A stretch of 64,000 nucleotides of DNA from Sporobolomyces roseus (GCA_016617785.1 JADILM010000004.1:992001-1056000), one strand, 5' to 3'; positions 22,901 to 36,183 are shown, counted from the first letter of the stretch. The notes: generated from the letters alone by a model not told the origin. Numbers and translations: made by a program.

Positions 22901-25900
22901 TCTTGGCGGGAGATGCAAACCATAGCTCTTCGATGGTGTCGATAGCGAGATCCTATGACAGTTCGAGATTGAGCCTTGACGACAGGGCGAATGAGATCAA
23001 GAGAAACGAACCTTGATTCCGTCGTCTTCATCCAAAACTCGGCCAACGAGGTTCCTTCCGATTTGGACTCGAGTTTCTTCATCGTCGAGCACGCCGTAGA
23101 GCACCTTTAGGAGTTTCACGACTCGTCGTCGAACACCCAATCCAGCGTCCTGTGATCGAAGGCCAAGCTTCAGAGGAGGATCTCTTGAAGCGGTGATGAG
23201 GAGAAAACGGCACTCACCGAAAGACGACCGAGAAGTTGAGGGAGGAAATGTACAGCGAGATCGGGACGACTGACGATATGTTTCCCTACAAGCTCGATCG
23301 TGGTATCGCGAACAGCTGGAGACGGGTCTTTCATTCGAATGTCGATCGCATCTCGAACATTTTTCTGTTCCCGGATGCGTCAAGGTTCGGTGTCAGTAAG
23401 CGCAGGCAAAGAAGGCGAGCAAGAAGGGTAGCGAGCTCACCTGATGGAACAGGTCGGGATCTTGAGCGAGGACCAAACTGATGCTTCGCAGAGCTTTGGT
23501 TCGAAGAGCGACTTGTGGACTATCTGCAGCTTCGAGGATTTGGTTGATGAGAGGCTGATACATCTCAGCGAGCGGCTGAGTTTGAGATAGTTCAAGCGAG
23601 ATAGTGTCGATACGAGGTTGAGCGTCTTCAGAACTAGGACCAAACACATCTTCTGAATCGTTCGAGTGCCAGATTGCTTTTGCGAGGACGTCAAGGCGAT
23701 CTCGTATCGCGCTGATGTTGTCTTTGCTGTCGCCGTCGACGTCGATGAGAGAAGTCGAAGCGAGATCTCGAGCTCGGCAAAGATCTCGTGCAAACAGAAC
23801 TCTCGAGAAGTCGGCAGCACCCTGCGGATGAGGTAGACAAAAGGTCAGCTGTGGATCGATCGGGGTGAGATAGTCCTATACTCGACATACCTGACCGCTC
23901 GACGAAGATTCTTCGATACGTTCGAGATGTGCCAACAAATTCGTTTGAGCCGAGAACAGCTCGTCGAGCGCTTCCAAGTCTCGATCGGCGACAATCTTGA
24001 ATTCAGGGAAGCGTCAATACCGGAGTTGGTGAGGAAGAATTGTGAAAGTCAAGCTTACCTTCTTGAGAGGTCTGAACTGATCCTTTTCTCCGACTCCAAG
24101 ATCTCGACGAATACGAGCAGCGATACTTCCGAGATGATCTAGAGCGATACCCCTCAGAGAATTGGCTTCAGTCGATGTCTTGGAGCCTGCGAGGGCTGCA
24201 GTCTGCGAGCATTCGAAACGAGAGATAGTCAGTCTCGATCCTACAAGAGTTCCGATACTTACACGCTGAACTCACCATGTATTTACAGATAACATATAGG
24301 AAGAGTTCCGAGCCAGGCCATTCGGGGAGATGAAGGGTGGAGAGGAGGTCGGCGACCAAGTTGTCGAGAACTTTGCGATACTCAGAATCGGCTGTTCCTG
24401 CTGCTGCTTTCCCAACTTTCGCAGAGCTACGAGAGTCATACCTGTCAGACCAGCGCAAACGGGGGCTGCCAAAACAAAGACAAGAATGCGTACCGCTCGA
24501 AGAGAACGTCAAGAATCGAACGAGCCGACTTGATGGCAGAATCGTAAGCTGGTTCGATGTATTGACGCGAGACGAAACTCTACAGGAGGAGCTCATCATT
24601 AGTCGCTACATCCGACAGGCGAAGCAGATTAGTGCTACGTACAAGTTGCCCCGATTCATCGACAGTTTCTTCACTCAAATCGATCCTCATATCGACATCT
24701 TCATCCTCATCTTTCTCGATCATGGCACCTGCAGTTCCGGCGAGAGCTTTGTTGACTTGTTGCTCCAAATCGGCTGACACAGTTTGAACAAGGTGCAGGA
24801 GCAGAGCCGAGACGGTTTGGATTGTAGCATTGTTTCGAAGCCTGCAAAAAGGATCTGCGTTCAGCTTCGAATCATCGGCGAGAGAGAGTCCTGGAAGCGT
24901 ACCTGATAGCACCTTTCTCTTTCTTAGCCGTCCCACCATCCCCTCGTCCGAGATTACTCAGTACTTCTTCGATGATCGACCTCCTTTGATCTTCATATCT
25001 CGCATAGATTCGTCGAACCAAGTTGAGACTGCTGGTCCTCATACTCTTCAGAGCATGAGACATCGCTCCTGACTCTTGAAGGTTGGCTGCTGAGGAAGAT
25101 TTGCGCCTTCCTGAGGTCGATCGAGCGGCGAAAGCTTCGTGAAAGAAAGGACCGAGGGAGAAGAATACGGCTGAGTTGACCAGTTCGTCTGACATCTCTT
25201 CTTGTCTGATGAGGGAAGCGAGGAGATCGGTAGACGAGGCGAGGCTGTCGCAAACATCGGTGATTTTGTCAAGAGTGTCGGAGAAGTCAGAACTGAGTAA
25301 ACTGGATAAAGCGCTTGAATCGGGTGCTTCGAGGAGTGGGATAATGAAAGAGTCGAGGGTGTGTCGAAGAAGGGAGAGAATCGAATTGAGGTAGTCAGAA
25401 GAGAATAGGTGTTTCGGTAGCGAGACATCGGGAAGAGTGAGAATCGACAGAGCGATCCGAATGGCTGCGAGGGCGTCGTTGAGGTTGCGAACTGATCGAT
25501 TCGTAGCTTTGAGTGATTCTGCATTCCAATACTCAGCGGACGAGACTTGTGAGGGTTCCTCCTCCTCCTGTTCTTGCTCTTGCTGCAAAGTCGGTGAACG
25601 AGACCTCGATGTCGAACGAGAGCTCCTCCTCCTGCCTTCAGACGGAAGTGAAGAGGTCGAAGCTTCTCTGCCGTGGTAGCGATCCTCGTCCTCCTCTTCT
25701 CCAACTCCCGTCGAGACTGATGTTTTTCCCTTCTTCCCACCTTTTTTACTCGGCGATGCAGACTTTGCTTTCCCCTTCCCCTTTCCCTTCGTAACAGCAA
25801 CTTTCTCTTCCTGATCCCTACGTTCCGTCGCTTCAGCATCCCAATACTTTTGATCACTCACTCCATCCCAACTTCGTTCGAGTAACTTCAACAATCTTCC

Positions 25901-27725
25901 TAATCCTGAATCTTCCAAGTCCTCGAGCATCTCTTCTCCTTTGTGTTTCGTCGCAACACTCTGAACATACTTGAGAAGTTTCGATAGGGTCGAGGTTGCG
26001 AGTAGTGGAGCAGAATCGGTAGGGCTGACGGCAGTTGATCGGAAGAATGAAGTGGAAGTAGCGCTTGCAGTACGAGAGGGAGAGCGAAGTTGAGGATTCG
26101 GAGCGGATGTTCCCAAAGCGGAAGTTGAGGTGTCGAGGATGTGCGAGTCGTCAGCTAAAAAAACGTCGCTGATCAAGTCGGAAAGGCGATTGACGACGTC
26201 TGTTTCAACGACAGACGGTCAGTTGACTCGATGCGAGAAGACTTGAGGAATGTACTGACTTTTCGTATCACCCGTCATCACCTTGCCTCTCCCACTTCCT
26301 CCACTTCCCGCGACTGAAGCATTCGTATTCACGCTCTGAAGTCGAATTCGCTTGACAGCACTCTCAACTCCCGCATCTTCGCCGAACGCTTGACCCAGTC
26401 CTTGCGTCGAGTAAGGTGACATAATCTGACCTTGATTTTGACCTTGAACGAGCACGAATTGATGAGGCGAGAAATTTGTAGGAGCGAAAGGAGAAGCTGA
26501 TGAAGCTGGGTCGGCTGCACGTTTACGGTAGGGAGATACGTAAGGAAGGTTGTCGTCACTGCGAGGTGGAACGAAGTGACTATCGAGGGACGAATGTGAG
26601 CCGTTCATGAGATGCGGTTGTGGAAGTTGGAAAGGGTGGGATTGGGGAGGAGCCATTATGTGGGAATCAGGTGAACCTGCGACAGCTTGTCTTGGCCTGA
26701 TGATCTGTTGCTGCTGTCCACGAAGCGAAGGTGTAGGAGGTTGTGATCCAGGAAGAGGAGGTAGAGAAGACAACTTGATTGGCGATGATTCGGTCGACTG
26801 AGGAGGTTGTGGCGTTACTCGATTGAGTTGGTTGGCGATGAAAGAGTCTAAGAAGCTGAAGTCGGTACCGGGTGAGGAGAGGTTGGGACTCGGTGAAGCA
26901 TTGGCGAAAGAATCGGGAATTGGAGGGAGAGGGAAGCCAGCCTGATCCAGGAATCGATGCGATAGGCTACTGGAAGTAGTGGGAGCTGGAATAGGGTTCG
27001 GTACTGTGAAGGGGAATGGTGGAAGAAGTGGAGCTCTGCGAAAAAAAACGAAACGCGAAATCAGCGACATTGAGGAAGGGAGTAGCTGCGCCGACTCGCG
27101 TTTCACCATAGCTGCGACTTGTCTGTAAGCCATCTAGCTGTTGTCGGAGTTCAGGTATGAACCTCAGGCGAGCTAGCTCGTTCTGTCTCCATTGCTCTTC
27201 GAAACCCGAATTTCCTCCTCCGAGCATCACCTCGATTTCTCGCGCGTACTCATCGATCAAGGGTTCACTCGGTATGATTCCATCATTTCTGGATTGTAGC
27301 GAGGTCGAATTTGAGGCAGGGAAGAAGGAAGGAGGAGTAGGAGCGAGAGGAGGGAGATGCGAGATGACTGCAACATCGTAGAACGTCAGCTGGTTACTCA
27401 AATACCTTCTTCGAGGGCCCTTGACCCTTCAAGTAGCCTTCTCTAGTCCTCCAAAGCCGTCCCCATCGTCCAAATTCTCCTCATCAATTAAACCTCCACA
27501 AATCGCTCGCTCTCCTCTCTATGCTGGCCCAGTACGCGGAGAGAGGTGTAGAAACGTACCATCAGCTACGCTTGTCAATCCAGCAGCAACTGGGTAACCT
27601 CTGAGCACGTTTGCGGCTTCTCTCTCGATCCTCCTTAGGGCATCTTCTTCTCTGACTGGACTTGCTGGTCTCGGACTATCTTGCTGTCCTTGTGATGGTC
27701 TCGTATCACCGTACGAGTGCGCCAT
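19982..27725 (-). CDS. SCC2: Cohesin loader subunit SCC2/Mis4/NIPBL
   Basis: A large reverse-strand gene with about twenty short introns, roughly 2,000 aa; I have not fixed every exon. Exon 1 starts MAHSYGDTRPS at 27725 and ends at 27560. The N-terminal third is Ser/Pro/Gln-rich and disordered (Scc4-binding region in the family) with a Lys-rich KGKGKGKAKSAS tract near 25,770. HEAT repeats follow. Diagnostic blocks include LGVRRRVVKLLKVLYG, VLDEDDGIKDLAIDTIEELWFASPAK (split by an intron) and NSTLTILHQKHASLLVTRFLEP. The Nipped-B C-terminal domain has the GSNPPRGYRGTPPDSRFSRWF block. The protein ends in an acidic EEVDDGDDDA. With Scc4 it loads cohesin on DNA. The last exon (to 19982) encodes YLNLIRDDGTINSLEE. 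Identity is firm; the exact protein length is not. Confidence 0.92.
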
Positions 27726-29036
27726 ACGGGACGCGTCGAATAGTTGACTTTTCGGTTTGAAGCGAAGAGAAGGAAATTTCGCAAAAGGGAAGTCAACAAC
27801 TTCGCACTTTCTCTCATTCGCTCGCTTCACTCTGCATTTCCACTAGAGTCTTGATGTACGACTGGGCGATCCCGAAGAGAAAGTCGCGAGTCTTGTAGCC
27901 GACGACAGGCTCGAAAGCAAAGTTTCGCAGAGATGATTGACCTTTGATTTTGGCCTCTCTCGCCGGACTCTACACTGCTGCCGGCTGAAATAGCATGATT
28001 GACAGAATTTGTCGTTACGCAACTGATGCGAGAGCAAAAGCTCGAGATCTGGCGTAGCTAGCTAGGCACTCGCGAAGAGTCAGACCCGTTCTACCTTCAT
28101 GCCTCGCTTCTCCTCTTCCGTCTCTCTACCCTATCTGATGGCAGCGTCCAATTCGATGGGCGTGTACTTCTCTGCCCTGATCTGGTGCAGCTCGCTTGAA
28201 GTGGAAGCTTTCGACACTCTTCGAGATTCTGACTTGCAGACAAACTCGACCTTTACCACGCCTCCCTCTCTTCGTCTGACTCACTACGTTTGTCCAGAGC
28301 CACTCCTATACTCTCCTGAGTCCTGCGGATAGGTGGCGGTCTCGAAGGTCTGTTGAACTCATTGAACTCAGCTCGAGGTTCGACAAAGAAAACGTCTTCG
28401 GGAGGTATGGCGGGCTTCGATTACACGGACACCCTCTCGCAGGTCGCCAATAACGTGTGTAAAGCACCGGGTGCCATTGCTTCTTCTGTGAAAGGAGTAC
28501 GAAGGACTGTCAAAGGTAGTTGAGAAGGATCTTAATTTCGCAAGGGCCTAAAGACGTCGCCCCCCTTGCTCAGCGCTGTTGGATTAGACTTCGTGGTACA
28601 GAAAGGCTCTGTGTAGTCTGAGCTACGAGTGGTCCTGTGAAGAACAGGGCATTCGGAGTCCAGCAGCTGCGAAGGAAAACTTTTATACTTTCCTCGTTTC
28701 AAGGGTCGACTCGAAAGTTGAGACAAGCAGAACTTAGACAGGGCGTGAGCGATCGACGCTTATCATAAGCCTCCAAGCAGGTCGAAGCAAAGAGAGAAGC
28801 GTGAGAATCCCCGAACAATTGATCCAGAATCCGAGTCTGTTTCTCAACGTCCCCTGCTGCGTTCGTCTCTGCCGGAGGCATTGATCCGCGTGGAGCACTT
28901 CTCGACGCACTCGACCACCTCGTCTCAAAACGCCTCAGAAGTCAACTTGGCCGCAAGATCAACACAACACAGACTTGCGAAGAAGGTTTCACAGGAAAGC
29001 GGTGAAGGGAAAAGCCAAAAGCTGTGCTGCGGCAAA
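27726..29036. other. Long divergent intergenic region (SCC2 / zinc-finger factor)
   Basis: 1.3 kb between SCC2 (-) and the C2H2 transcription factor (+). Only short ORFs without recognisable domains occur. Transcription-factor genes often have long leaders, so part of this may be 5' UTR. I found no tRNA-like cloverleaf or repeat. Confidence 0.4.
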
Positions 29037-31191
29037 ATGGTTTCTCTCCCTCACTCTCCACCTACCACCACAAGTCGACTTCAAGAAACACGACGATATA
29101 TTCCATACTCCTTTGATCCACCTCCACTGATAAACCTCGACGCGGCCGACTTGAAGCTCTCGGTTGATCAATTTCAAGAGTCGGAACTGATCAAGAGCAA
29201 GATGGCAACGACAAGCAATGCCGACTCTGTACTCTTATTAGCCGCATTAGAGACACTGGGAGATAGCGATCAGGGAGGATCAGATCAGGGAGGGAGTAGT
29301 AGAGGCGGACAAGGAGACATGAGTCTCTCTCCGAGGAGTAGCAACAGCAGAACGACCCCTCCCTCTGCTGCTACAGATAGCTCTTCGGGACAAAGCTATA
29401 CTGGAGAAGGGGATGAACCTGGTAGCTCGAGTTCATACGGCTATGTGAGTTATTGAACCCCTTCTAATTTCGCCTTCCTCCGAAACTTTGTTTGCTGAAC
29501 TTTCAACAACCAACTCCACTAGAATCAGTCATCGGCTTATTCTCATCCCACGTACAACAACTCACTGCAACATCCCCTCTATTCTCGACCAATCGCGCCT
29601 TCTCCCGCCTATCCTCCTCCTCCTTCCTCCAACTATTCCCTTCCTCCGATAAATCGATCAACCTATACCCCTTACAACTATCAGTCTTCCTATTCTCGTC
29701 CTCTGAGCTCTTCAGGTCCAGGACAAGGTCAGATAGGATCAGTTTCAGGTTCGACTGCGAACGGAGGAGGATCAACGACTCTCCCACCTCTCAATATCGC
29801 TTCACTTTCCAACCCCGACTCTTCTTTCCGACCTTTCCAGACCTCCTCGTCGAGCGGGGGAGCGACAAATCCCGCTTCTTACGCCCAATCTACCTCTCAA
29901 AACCCTTACAATCAACCCGGTTACGGATCTGCCTCTTCACACACTTATCAGCACCCTGCTTACGCTCGAGCTACTCTATCTTCCTCTACCGGTTCTTCCG
30001 CCTACCCTGCTCCTTTCCCTGCCTCGACAAACCCTTACTCGCATCCCGCTCTCCCTGGCTCTACTTCATCCTCTTCCTTCTCTGCCCCTAATTCTCCTTG
30101 GTCTGGCCCACCTCCACCTCCTTTATCCCTCTCGGCCTCAACAGGTTCTCTATTGGCAAAGAGACGAAGGAGTGAAACTGCGGGACTCGGAATCATTTCG
30201 AGCGGGAACGCCTCGAGTGCGGCTAACGGACTAGTCCGAAGTGCGTCTGATCAGCTCGAAGAGAAGGACGAGCTGGAGGAGGAGGAAGAAACGAAAGGAA
30301 GTGAGGAAAGAGAGGAAAGCGCGAGTGTAACAGGGACTGCCAGTCAGAAGGGGTCGAATGCAGGAGAAGATGGAGAGGAGGAGAGAGAAGAGCGCGGCGG
30401 TGACGAAGGAAACGAAGAGGCAGAGGACGAAACAGAAGATCTAGCACCTCAGGTCAAAGCCAGTCGACCTGCGAAACGTGCGAGACTCTCCTCGGCGAAA
30501 TCAGATGATGGAACGATCAAACCGCCTACGAAGATTCGACCGAAAGCTTCGATATCGAAAACTCCAGCCATCAAAGCGAAAGCGACAACAAAGAAAACGC
30601 CCGAGAAGCAGAAAGAACCTCCCGAAAAGAAATTTGTACGTTTCCTCCAGGCTCTCTTGTACTCGCCGATGTCACTCGGGAGCTGATGATCTCGTTTCTT
30701 GCAGGTCTGCCCTCATCCTTCTTGTGGACGAGCGTTCGCGCGACACTTCAACCTGAATTCTCACATCAAGAGCCATCAAGGGATTCGAGAATGTGAGCCA
30801 ACTAAATTCCCTTGATTCGTTGCGCAGAGCTGACTTACCTTTTGTCGATCTAGTCAAATGCCCCGAATGCAACAAACTCTTCTCGCGCAAACACGACTGC
30901 ACTCGACATTGTATCGCTATCCACCACTACGACAAAGATAGTGGAAAAGCTCCCATCCATGAACCCAGCACCTCTCGACGACCCACGACGACTACTTCAC
31001 AAGCTCCTAGTCAACCACTCCCTCCCGCAACTTCACTCTTTCACGCCTCGTCTGAAGCTTCGACGGGTAACGCTCAACCTGCTCTCCAGTCACTCGCCCG
31101 TCTCCTACAAACACCTGTAGCTTCCATCGCACCTTCAGAGCAAGCTGTAGCGTCAGTCTCTGCTATCGATGCAGAAGCTACCTCGACCTGA
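29037..31191 (+). CDS. C2H2 zinc-finger transcription factor
   Basis: Four exons (29037-29444, 29523-30635, 30705-30792, 30854-31191) give 648 aa, phases exact. Residues 1 to about 400 are Ser/Pro/Tyr/Gln-rich, an activation-domain type of composition. An acidic tract (ELEEEEETKGSEEREE) and a Lys/Pro-rich nuclear-localisation-like tract (PAKRAR, KTPAIKAKATTKKTPEK) follow. Near the C-terminus are two tandem C2H2 fingers, CPHPSC-x12-HIKSH and CPECNKLF-x-RKHDCTRHCIAIHH, divided by an intron at the F of IREF. The 'SHQGIREFKCPEC' linker is like those of fungal regulators with a finger pair in this arrangement. The target genes are unknown. The ATG at 29037 is the first in the open frame; a second in-frame ATG (MATTSN) lies 55 codons in. 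Confidence 0.85.
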
Positions 31192-31820
31192 ACCTCCTCA
31201 CCCTCCCTCTCGGAGGCCTCTCGACTAATCAGTCACTCGATACCCATTCTCTCATACCTTTTCCTTCCTTTTCCTCGTTCTCCCTTTCGTTTCCTCCCGC
31301 AACATACACGCAACACTTTCAGGTTCTCTCCGGCTTTACAACATACACGCCATTCTTCTCCTTCGTTCACGTCGTTCTCTGTCTTTTTGTTCTATCTATG
31401 TCCTTGCTGTACCCCCTTCGATTTTTCTCCTCCTTTGTTCACGCTACGCTCAACTTGACGTGCTTACTTTTACTGCCCTGCTGTTCCTAGCCTTCCGGAT
31501 CTCAAACCTTGCACATTTTCGTTTTTCTCTTCCTTTCTCTCTCTCTCTCTACTAGCTGCAAATTACACATGACTTTTTGCCGAACTCTTTCCTTGTTTGC
31601 GTGTTGCGATACGGTAGTCATTACAGACAGCGGACAATATAAACTCAAGAAGAGAAGACGGAGAAACTGCGAGTGTTCTATTGGAACCGAAAACGAGATA
31701 GGAGCGGACAAAGGATTTCCTTTTTATATACGGTAAAGATGGGTATCGGTCGTAAAGATTCGTTATAAGCTAAGCTTGGGAGAGGAGGGTTCTGGCCAAA
31801 TAGGGTGAGAGACGAAGAGT
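31192..31820. other. Convergent 3' intergenic region
   Basis: It lies between the ends of the zinc-finger gene (+) and the Kelch gene (-). It is T/C-rich at first and A/G-rich near 31,650-31,760, fitting 3' UTRs of opposite genes. No gene supported. Confidence 0.5.
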
Positions 31821-34800
31821 CTACTTGCTCGTTGCTGAGGCTGAATCGCTTGTTCCTTTCTTTCCTTTCGTAGGGTATTTGGGTCGAGGAGCTGGGTATA
31901 CTTTGCGAGCTGGAGGACCAGTCGCGACGGGTGCAGCGGCGGTTTGGTGAAATTCAGGTTGAGCGAGCAATCCGGCCTGTTCACTTATCTGGTCAGAGCA
32001 AGTTCTCGTCAATCGTCGTGAAGTGATAGACGAGCTTACCCAGAGTCCTTTCTTGATGACTTTCGCTGCTGTAGCCGTCGACTTCCTAGCTTTCTCCGAA
32101 GATGTCCGAGTATGACCCGAATCTCCTCCTGATGAAGTCGTGCGAAGGGAAGAAGTGTCGGAATCTCGGTAGAAGTTCGATACACTTTCTGTCGGCGAGA
32201 GAGAGAACGCTGTGCCACTCGGAACTGTACTGGGGGTCGTACTCGGTCGTCGATGTTGATCCGAGATTGATCCTCTCGAAGACTGAGTCGAAACTGTTGC
32301 GATACTCCCGTTTCGTTGACCTAATCTCATTCGACCGAATCCAGCTTCTGCTTCGAGACGAGCTTGTTCAGCTCGTTGTCGTCGGTCTCGTTCCTCTCCT
32401 TCGCGCCATGCATCGGCGATCCGAGCGGGAGCTGAAGTTGCGGGAGTCGAAAGTTTCGTAGTCGATGAAGGAGGATTCTCAGCGATAGAAGGAGTCGGAG
32501 AGACATCAGGACGAGTAGGAGGAATAGGGAAGTTCATCGAGGGAGCTCCAGGTAGACCACTCATGATTGAATTGGCGTCGATGCTTGTTGCTCGAGATGC
32601 TGATCGAGGAGGGAAGGGACTCGATCTGACAGGAGCTGACAATGGAGAAGGTGTCGAGCTTGTTGAAGGCGGAGGAGGTGGAAGGGACATCGTTGGAGGT
32701 GGGGAGAGTGGTGAAACTGTGTGGGAAGGGGGAGTGCGGATCGATTGAGCGGCAGAAGGAGGGTGTGAAGAGTTGAATTCTTCAGATCTTCCCGAGTAGC
32801 GAGATCCTGAAGAAGAGACTAGATACAATCTAGGATCAGCGATAAACTCCTTCGAGGAGAGGAAGTTGGGAAAACTCACGGTAAGATCCGTCCGAGAAGC
32901 GTTGCATTCGATCGGCTACATCAACAAAGGAGTTCTCGCGCTGGATATCCAGAGTCGTCAGCGACTGGGAAGATTGAGGATGGTAGGCGGTGACTTACGG
33001 ATCGATTCGAAGTAGAATCGTTTTCAGGACCTTGCGAAAGCATGACTTGCATGGCTGCGATCTGAAGAGCCATAGATCGTCCCAAGGCTGCTGCTTCGTA
33101 TATCTTGGCTGCAGAAGCAGGATCCGACGAGAGGCTTTCGTGCAGGGCGTGAACGACGAGAGCACGGAGATTTGGGAGAATGTTGTAGGTCTTGTCGAAA
33201 TTGAGGAGAGAAGTGAGAATTGGGATGGAACGCTGAAGAGGAGTAGAGAGGGAGAGCGTATGAAAGTATTGGAGAAGAGCTTTGACCTCGGGAGAAGAGA
33301 GAGGGAGTTCGAGAGCGTAGGCAGAGATAGGGAAGAGTCGTCGAGTAGGATTCTTTGCAGAGGGGGGAAGTGGTCGAGCGAGTGAAGTCGAAGGCCGGGA
33401 CTGCGGTACGGGAGATTGTCTTCGTTGAAGTACGTCCATCGGTTCCTCGTCGCTCGTGTCTTCGAGATCGAAATCGTCTCCGGTGGTCAAGGTCTCCCTC
33501 GCTTCGACGGAAGCTGAGGCCTTTGACGTAATTGCCTCGAGCTCAGAGGCGAACCAGGGCCAACGGGATTCGAGGATCGCTCGACAACATCCGAGTCGTT
33601 CTCGGTCGTTGCAGATGATTTCGAAGTCGAAAAGTCGAGGTTGGGAGAGACTGAGGAGGCCGAGAGTCTGAGCGGTTGGAGGGAGAGGTTGAGGAGGGGG
33701 CTCGTAGATGCCGAAAGATTCGAGATCGACGAAGACTACTTGGGAAAAATTGGTTTGGCGAGAGTTGTAATCTGTCATCATATCTCTATCCTTGTCTCCT
33801 AACACGACCAGCGTGTTCTTCCAGCCCACTGACGGTCCCCACGATCCACTTCCTAATATCTTCTCCACCGAGATTGGCTGCCACGGCATTCGCTCGTTGC
33901 ACCTCAACGCACCTGAACCACCTCTTTCTCCCAAGTCCAGCGCGTAGATTACGAATTCTGCTCGATTGATCCCAACATGCGCTCCGGAAAGGATGAGGTT
34001 GCGAGAGCCACAGCTGTAGAGGCGAGGAAATCGGACGCCAGGAGGCAAGGCAGAATCGGCGACCATTCGATCGGCTATCGACAGGTAAGAGGGAGTGGTG
34101 AAAGCGTCAAGAGGAGCTGGGATCAAGTCGAGGTCTCGTCGAGGACTGTTCAGACTGAGATCGTGAGCATTTGTTCAGGAAATAAAGGCGTGCAAGATTC
34201 AACGTACCTTGCAAAGTTGCTGTTTGTGAAAACAAAGATTGGCTCAGGATTGTCTTCCTGTGAACGGAGCGAATGACTCGAGTATACTGTGTGACCGTCC
34301 GATCCGGGTCGAACCTCGAGCGGTGCGAGGGAAGTCTGCGACGTAGAAGCGACTGATCTGTAAGACCCAGCTTTCCGAGGGTAAGGCGCTTGAGCGATCC
34401 ATTCCATCTTGTCGAGATCGAGTACCGACATCTCTGAGATATAGTTGTTCTGATAATCTTGACCTCCGATGATGACTAGGCGAGAAGAAGTCGAAGGAGG
34501 AGGAGCGGAATCTTCGAATCCGGGAACTGGGACTTCTGAAGTGACTGTCGAGACGACTGAAAGATGGGCGTATCGTGGAATCGGATGAGTCGAGCCGCTC
34601 TTCACTGTCGTCACAGGAGTCGTCCAGGTTTGCTCGAGAGTGTCGAAGATCCATAGTTCGTCCAAAGTTTCGAGATGACCATTCGCTCCTCCTCCTCCAT
34701 CTTGACTGATCGTCGTCTCTCCTTCATCGAGAACGTAGGATTGTCCGCCGAAGATGACTAGTTTGTCTCCCCATGCTTCAGCTGAGTGAAAGTATCGAGG

Positions 34801-35148
34801 TGTCGGCGCGAAGAGGGTATTTGAGGAGGAAGAAAGAAGAGGAGGGGCAGAGGAAGAAGATGGAGAAGGATCGCATGGCGAGGGTTCGATCTTGGTCCAT
34901 ACGAGTGTTCGAAGGTCGAGTCGGTAGAGGCTAGAGATCATTCCCCTACTATCTACAGGCCTTCCTCCAAACACAAAAATCCCTTCTCCAACCAATGTCA
35001 CTGAACTCCCCACCTGAAGGAAGGACACCTCAAGTACGCTCAAATTCACTTCACACTGGGATCAGATAGGGTTGAGACTCACGAGAGGGGGAGGGACTTC
35101 TCCTCTTGTCTTCCTCAAAGTCGAAGTCAAATCTGCAAAGTCTTGCAT
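31821..35148 (-). CDS. Kelch-repeat protein of the MDS3/PMD1/Ral2 family
   Basis: Six exons (35148-35083, 35013-34208, 34154-32999, 32940-32880, 32818-32040, 31988-31821) give 1011 aa with all phases closing. The start MQDFADLTSTLRK is the first ATG in the frame. The N-terminal half has Kelch blades: GEGIFVFGGRPVDSRG, PRYFHSAEAWGDKLVIFGGQ, RYAHLSVVS and RLVIIGGQDYQNNYISEM. Then come the family-specific blocks FVFTNSNFA, LPPGVRFPR and DYNSRQTNFSQVVFVDLESFGIYEPP. The BTB-like middle (LELPLSSPEVKALLQYFHTLSLSTPLQ) and a Ser/Pro-rich tail follow. S. cerevisiae Mds3/Pmd1 regulate meiosis and pH/TOR responses; S. pombe Ral2 acts on Ras1. Which role applies here is unknown. A transposable element lies about 560 bp upstream of the start. 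Confidence 0.88.
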
Positions 35149-35701
35149 TCTAGCGAGCGTTTGAGGTGTAGGGAGTTGCGGTGGATCAAGGAGATGAGGA
35201 CTGAGTTGCTCCTACAGCCGGTGCAGGAGATCAGGGCGTAGAAAGAGTTATTGGAGATGTAGAGTCTTGAACAACTTGCTTGATTCGAGGGAGCAAGGAT
35301 AGGGCAGGAGGGTAGAAGGGAAGAGCAGTCCGATCGGCTCCAGGCCGGACTTTGAGGAGCCTGACCTCGTGGGTGGGCGAACTAAGGAAAGTGAAGGAAG
35401 GATCTGTGTGAGAAGGGGAAATTTCTTTTCGTCGAGGAAGGTGCTTTTTCGTTTTGCTTCGATTGAGCTCTCTGCTTGTGTATGTGTCGTTCAGATAGCT
35501 TGTGTAGCGGCGAGAGTCGCTCTGGAGGATGAAGGTGAAAATAGCTAAGGAAGAGAAAAGTTTTTAGAAGCGAGAAGATTCCCTTTCTCCTCGCTTTCCT
35601 GCGTGCCTAATCTGCTTTAATCGAGCTAATGAACAGGGTAGTGACTGGTAATCGACGACGATCGCTGCCTCCCTTCGGAACTTGTCAATCCCAAATCTGA
35701 G
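35149..35701. other. Upstream region of the Kelch gene
   Basis: Promoter and leader region of the MDS3/PMD1-like gene (-). No gene or repeat recognised before the transposable element's target duplication at 35702. Confidence 0.5.
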
Positions 35702-35709
35702 CTTGCGAT
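35702..35709. repeat. Left 8-bp target-site duplication
   Basis: CTTGCGAT immediately precedes the terminal CAGTG of the element and is repeated exactly at 36184-36191. Confidence 0.9.
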
Positions 35710-36183
35710 CAGTGTTGCCGTTCTACGGCGTAGAATGTAGAATCCGTAGTTAGTAAAATCTGGCCATTTTCTACCTGATTCTACGTCGTAGAATCCTTCC
35801 CCTGCACCCAATTTCCGCAAATGCTACACATGGAGCTGGAAGTGGTCTACCACTACATAGAGGCGATAGCCGCATCACTGATCCAGAGAGAGATAAAAGC
35901 GAAAAAAGTGAGTTAAAAAGGGAAACGGGCCAAGCCGATCTGGTTTCGCTCATTGTTCTAAGCCTCCTTCCGCAACGCCTGTCGGCTTCGCCATTCGGAT
36001 TCGACGAGTTGAGACGCTGGGCGGAGCTGGGACTGACAGACGCTCTCGTAGCTGCTGAATGAAGCCGCTTCACTCTCGATTCTACGGATTCTACGAAAGT
36101 AAATTTTTGGCTCGATTCTACCTACCGATTCTATGGATACTACGGGTTCGTAGTTAGAAAAGTTTTCTACGGCGGCAACACTG
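35710..36183. mobile_element. Non-autonomous hAT-like element (MITE), 474 bp
   Basis: The element begins CAGTGTTGCCG (35710-35720) and ends with its exact inverted copy (36173-36183), an 11-bp terminal inverted repeat of the 5'-CAGTG type found in hAT transposons. The 8-bp flanks are identical, as expected for hAT insertion. Subterminal regions carry many copies of GATTCTAC/GTAGAATC: for example 35737-35744, a near-palindrome at 35777-35795 with a one-base centre, 36078-36086, 36087-36095 and 36114-36121. CGTAGTTAG occurs at 35745-35753 and again at 36149-36157. There is no transposase ORF, so it must be moved in trans. The perfect duplication suggests a recent insertion. It sits between the promoters/ends of neighbouring genes and interrupts none I can identify. 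Confidence 0.88.

Noticed and set aside
28099..28332. 77-codon + ORF between SCC2 and the zinc-finger gene
   Set aside because: No domain or splice continuation; similar-length ORFs occur in all frames here.
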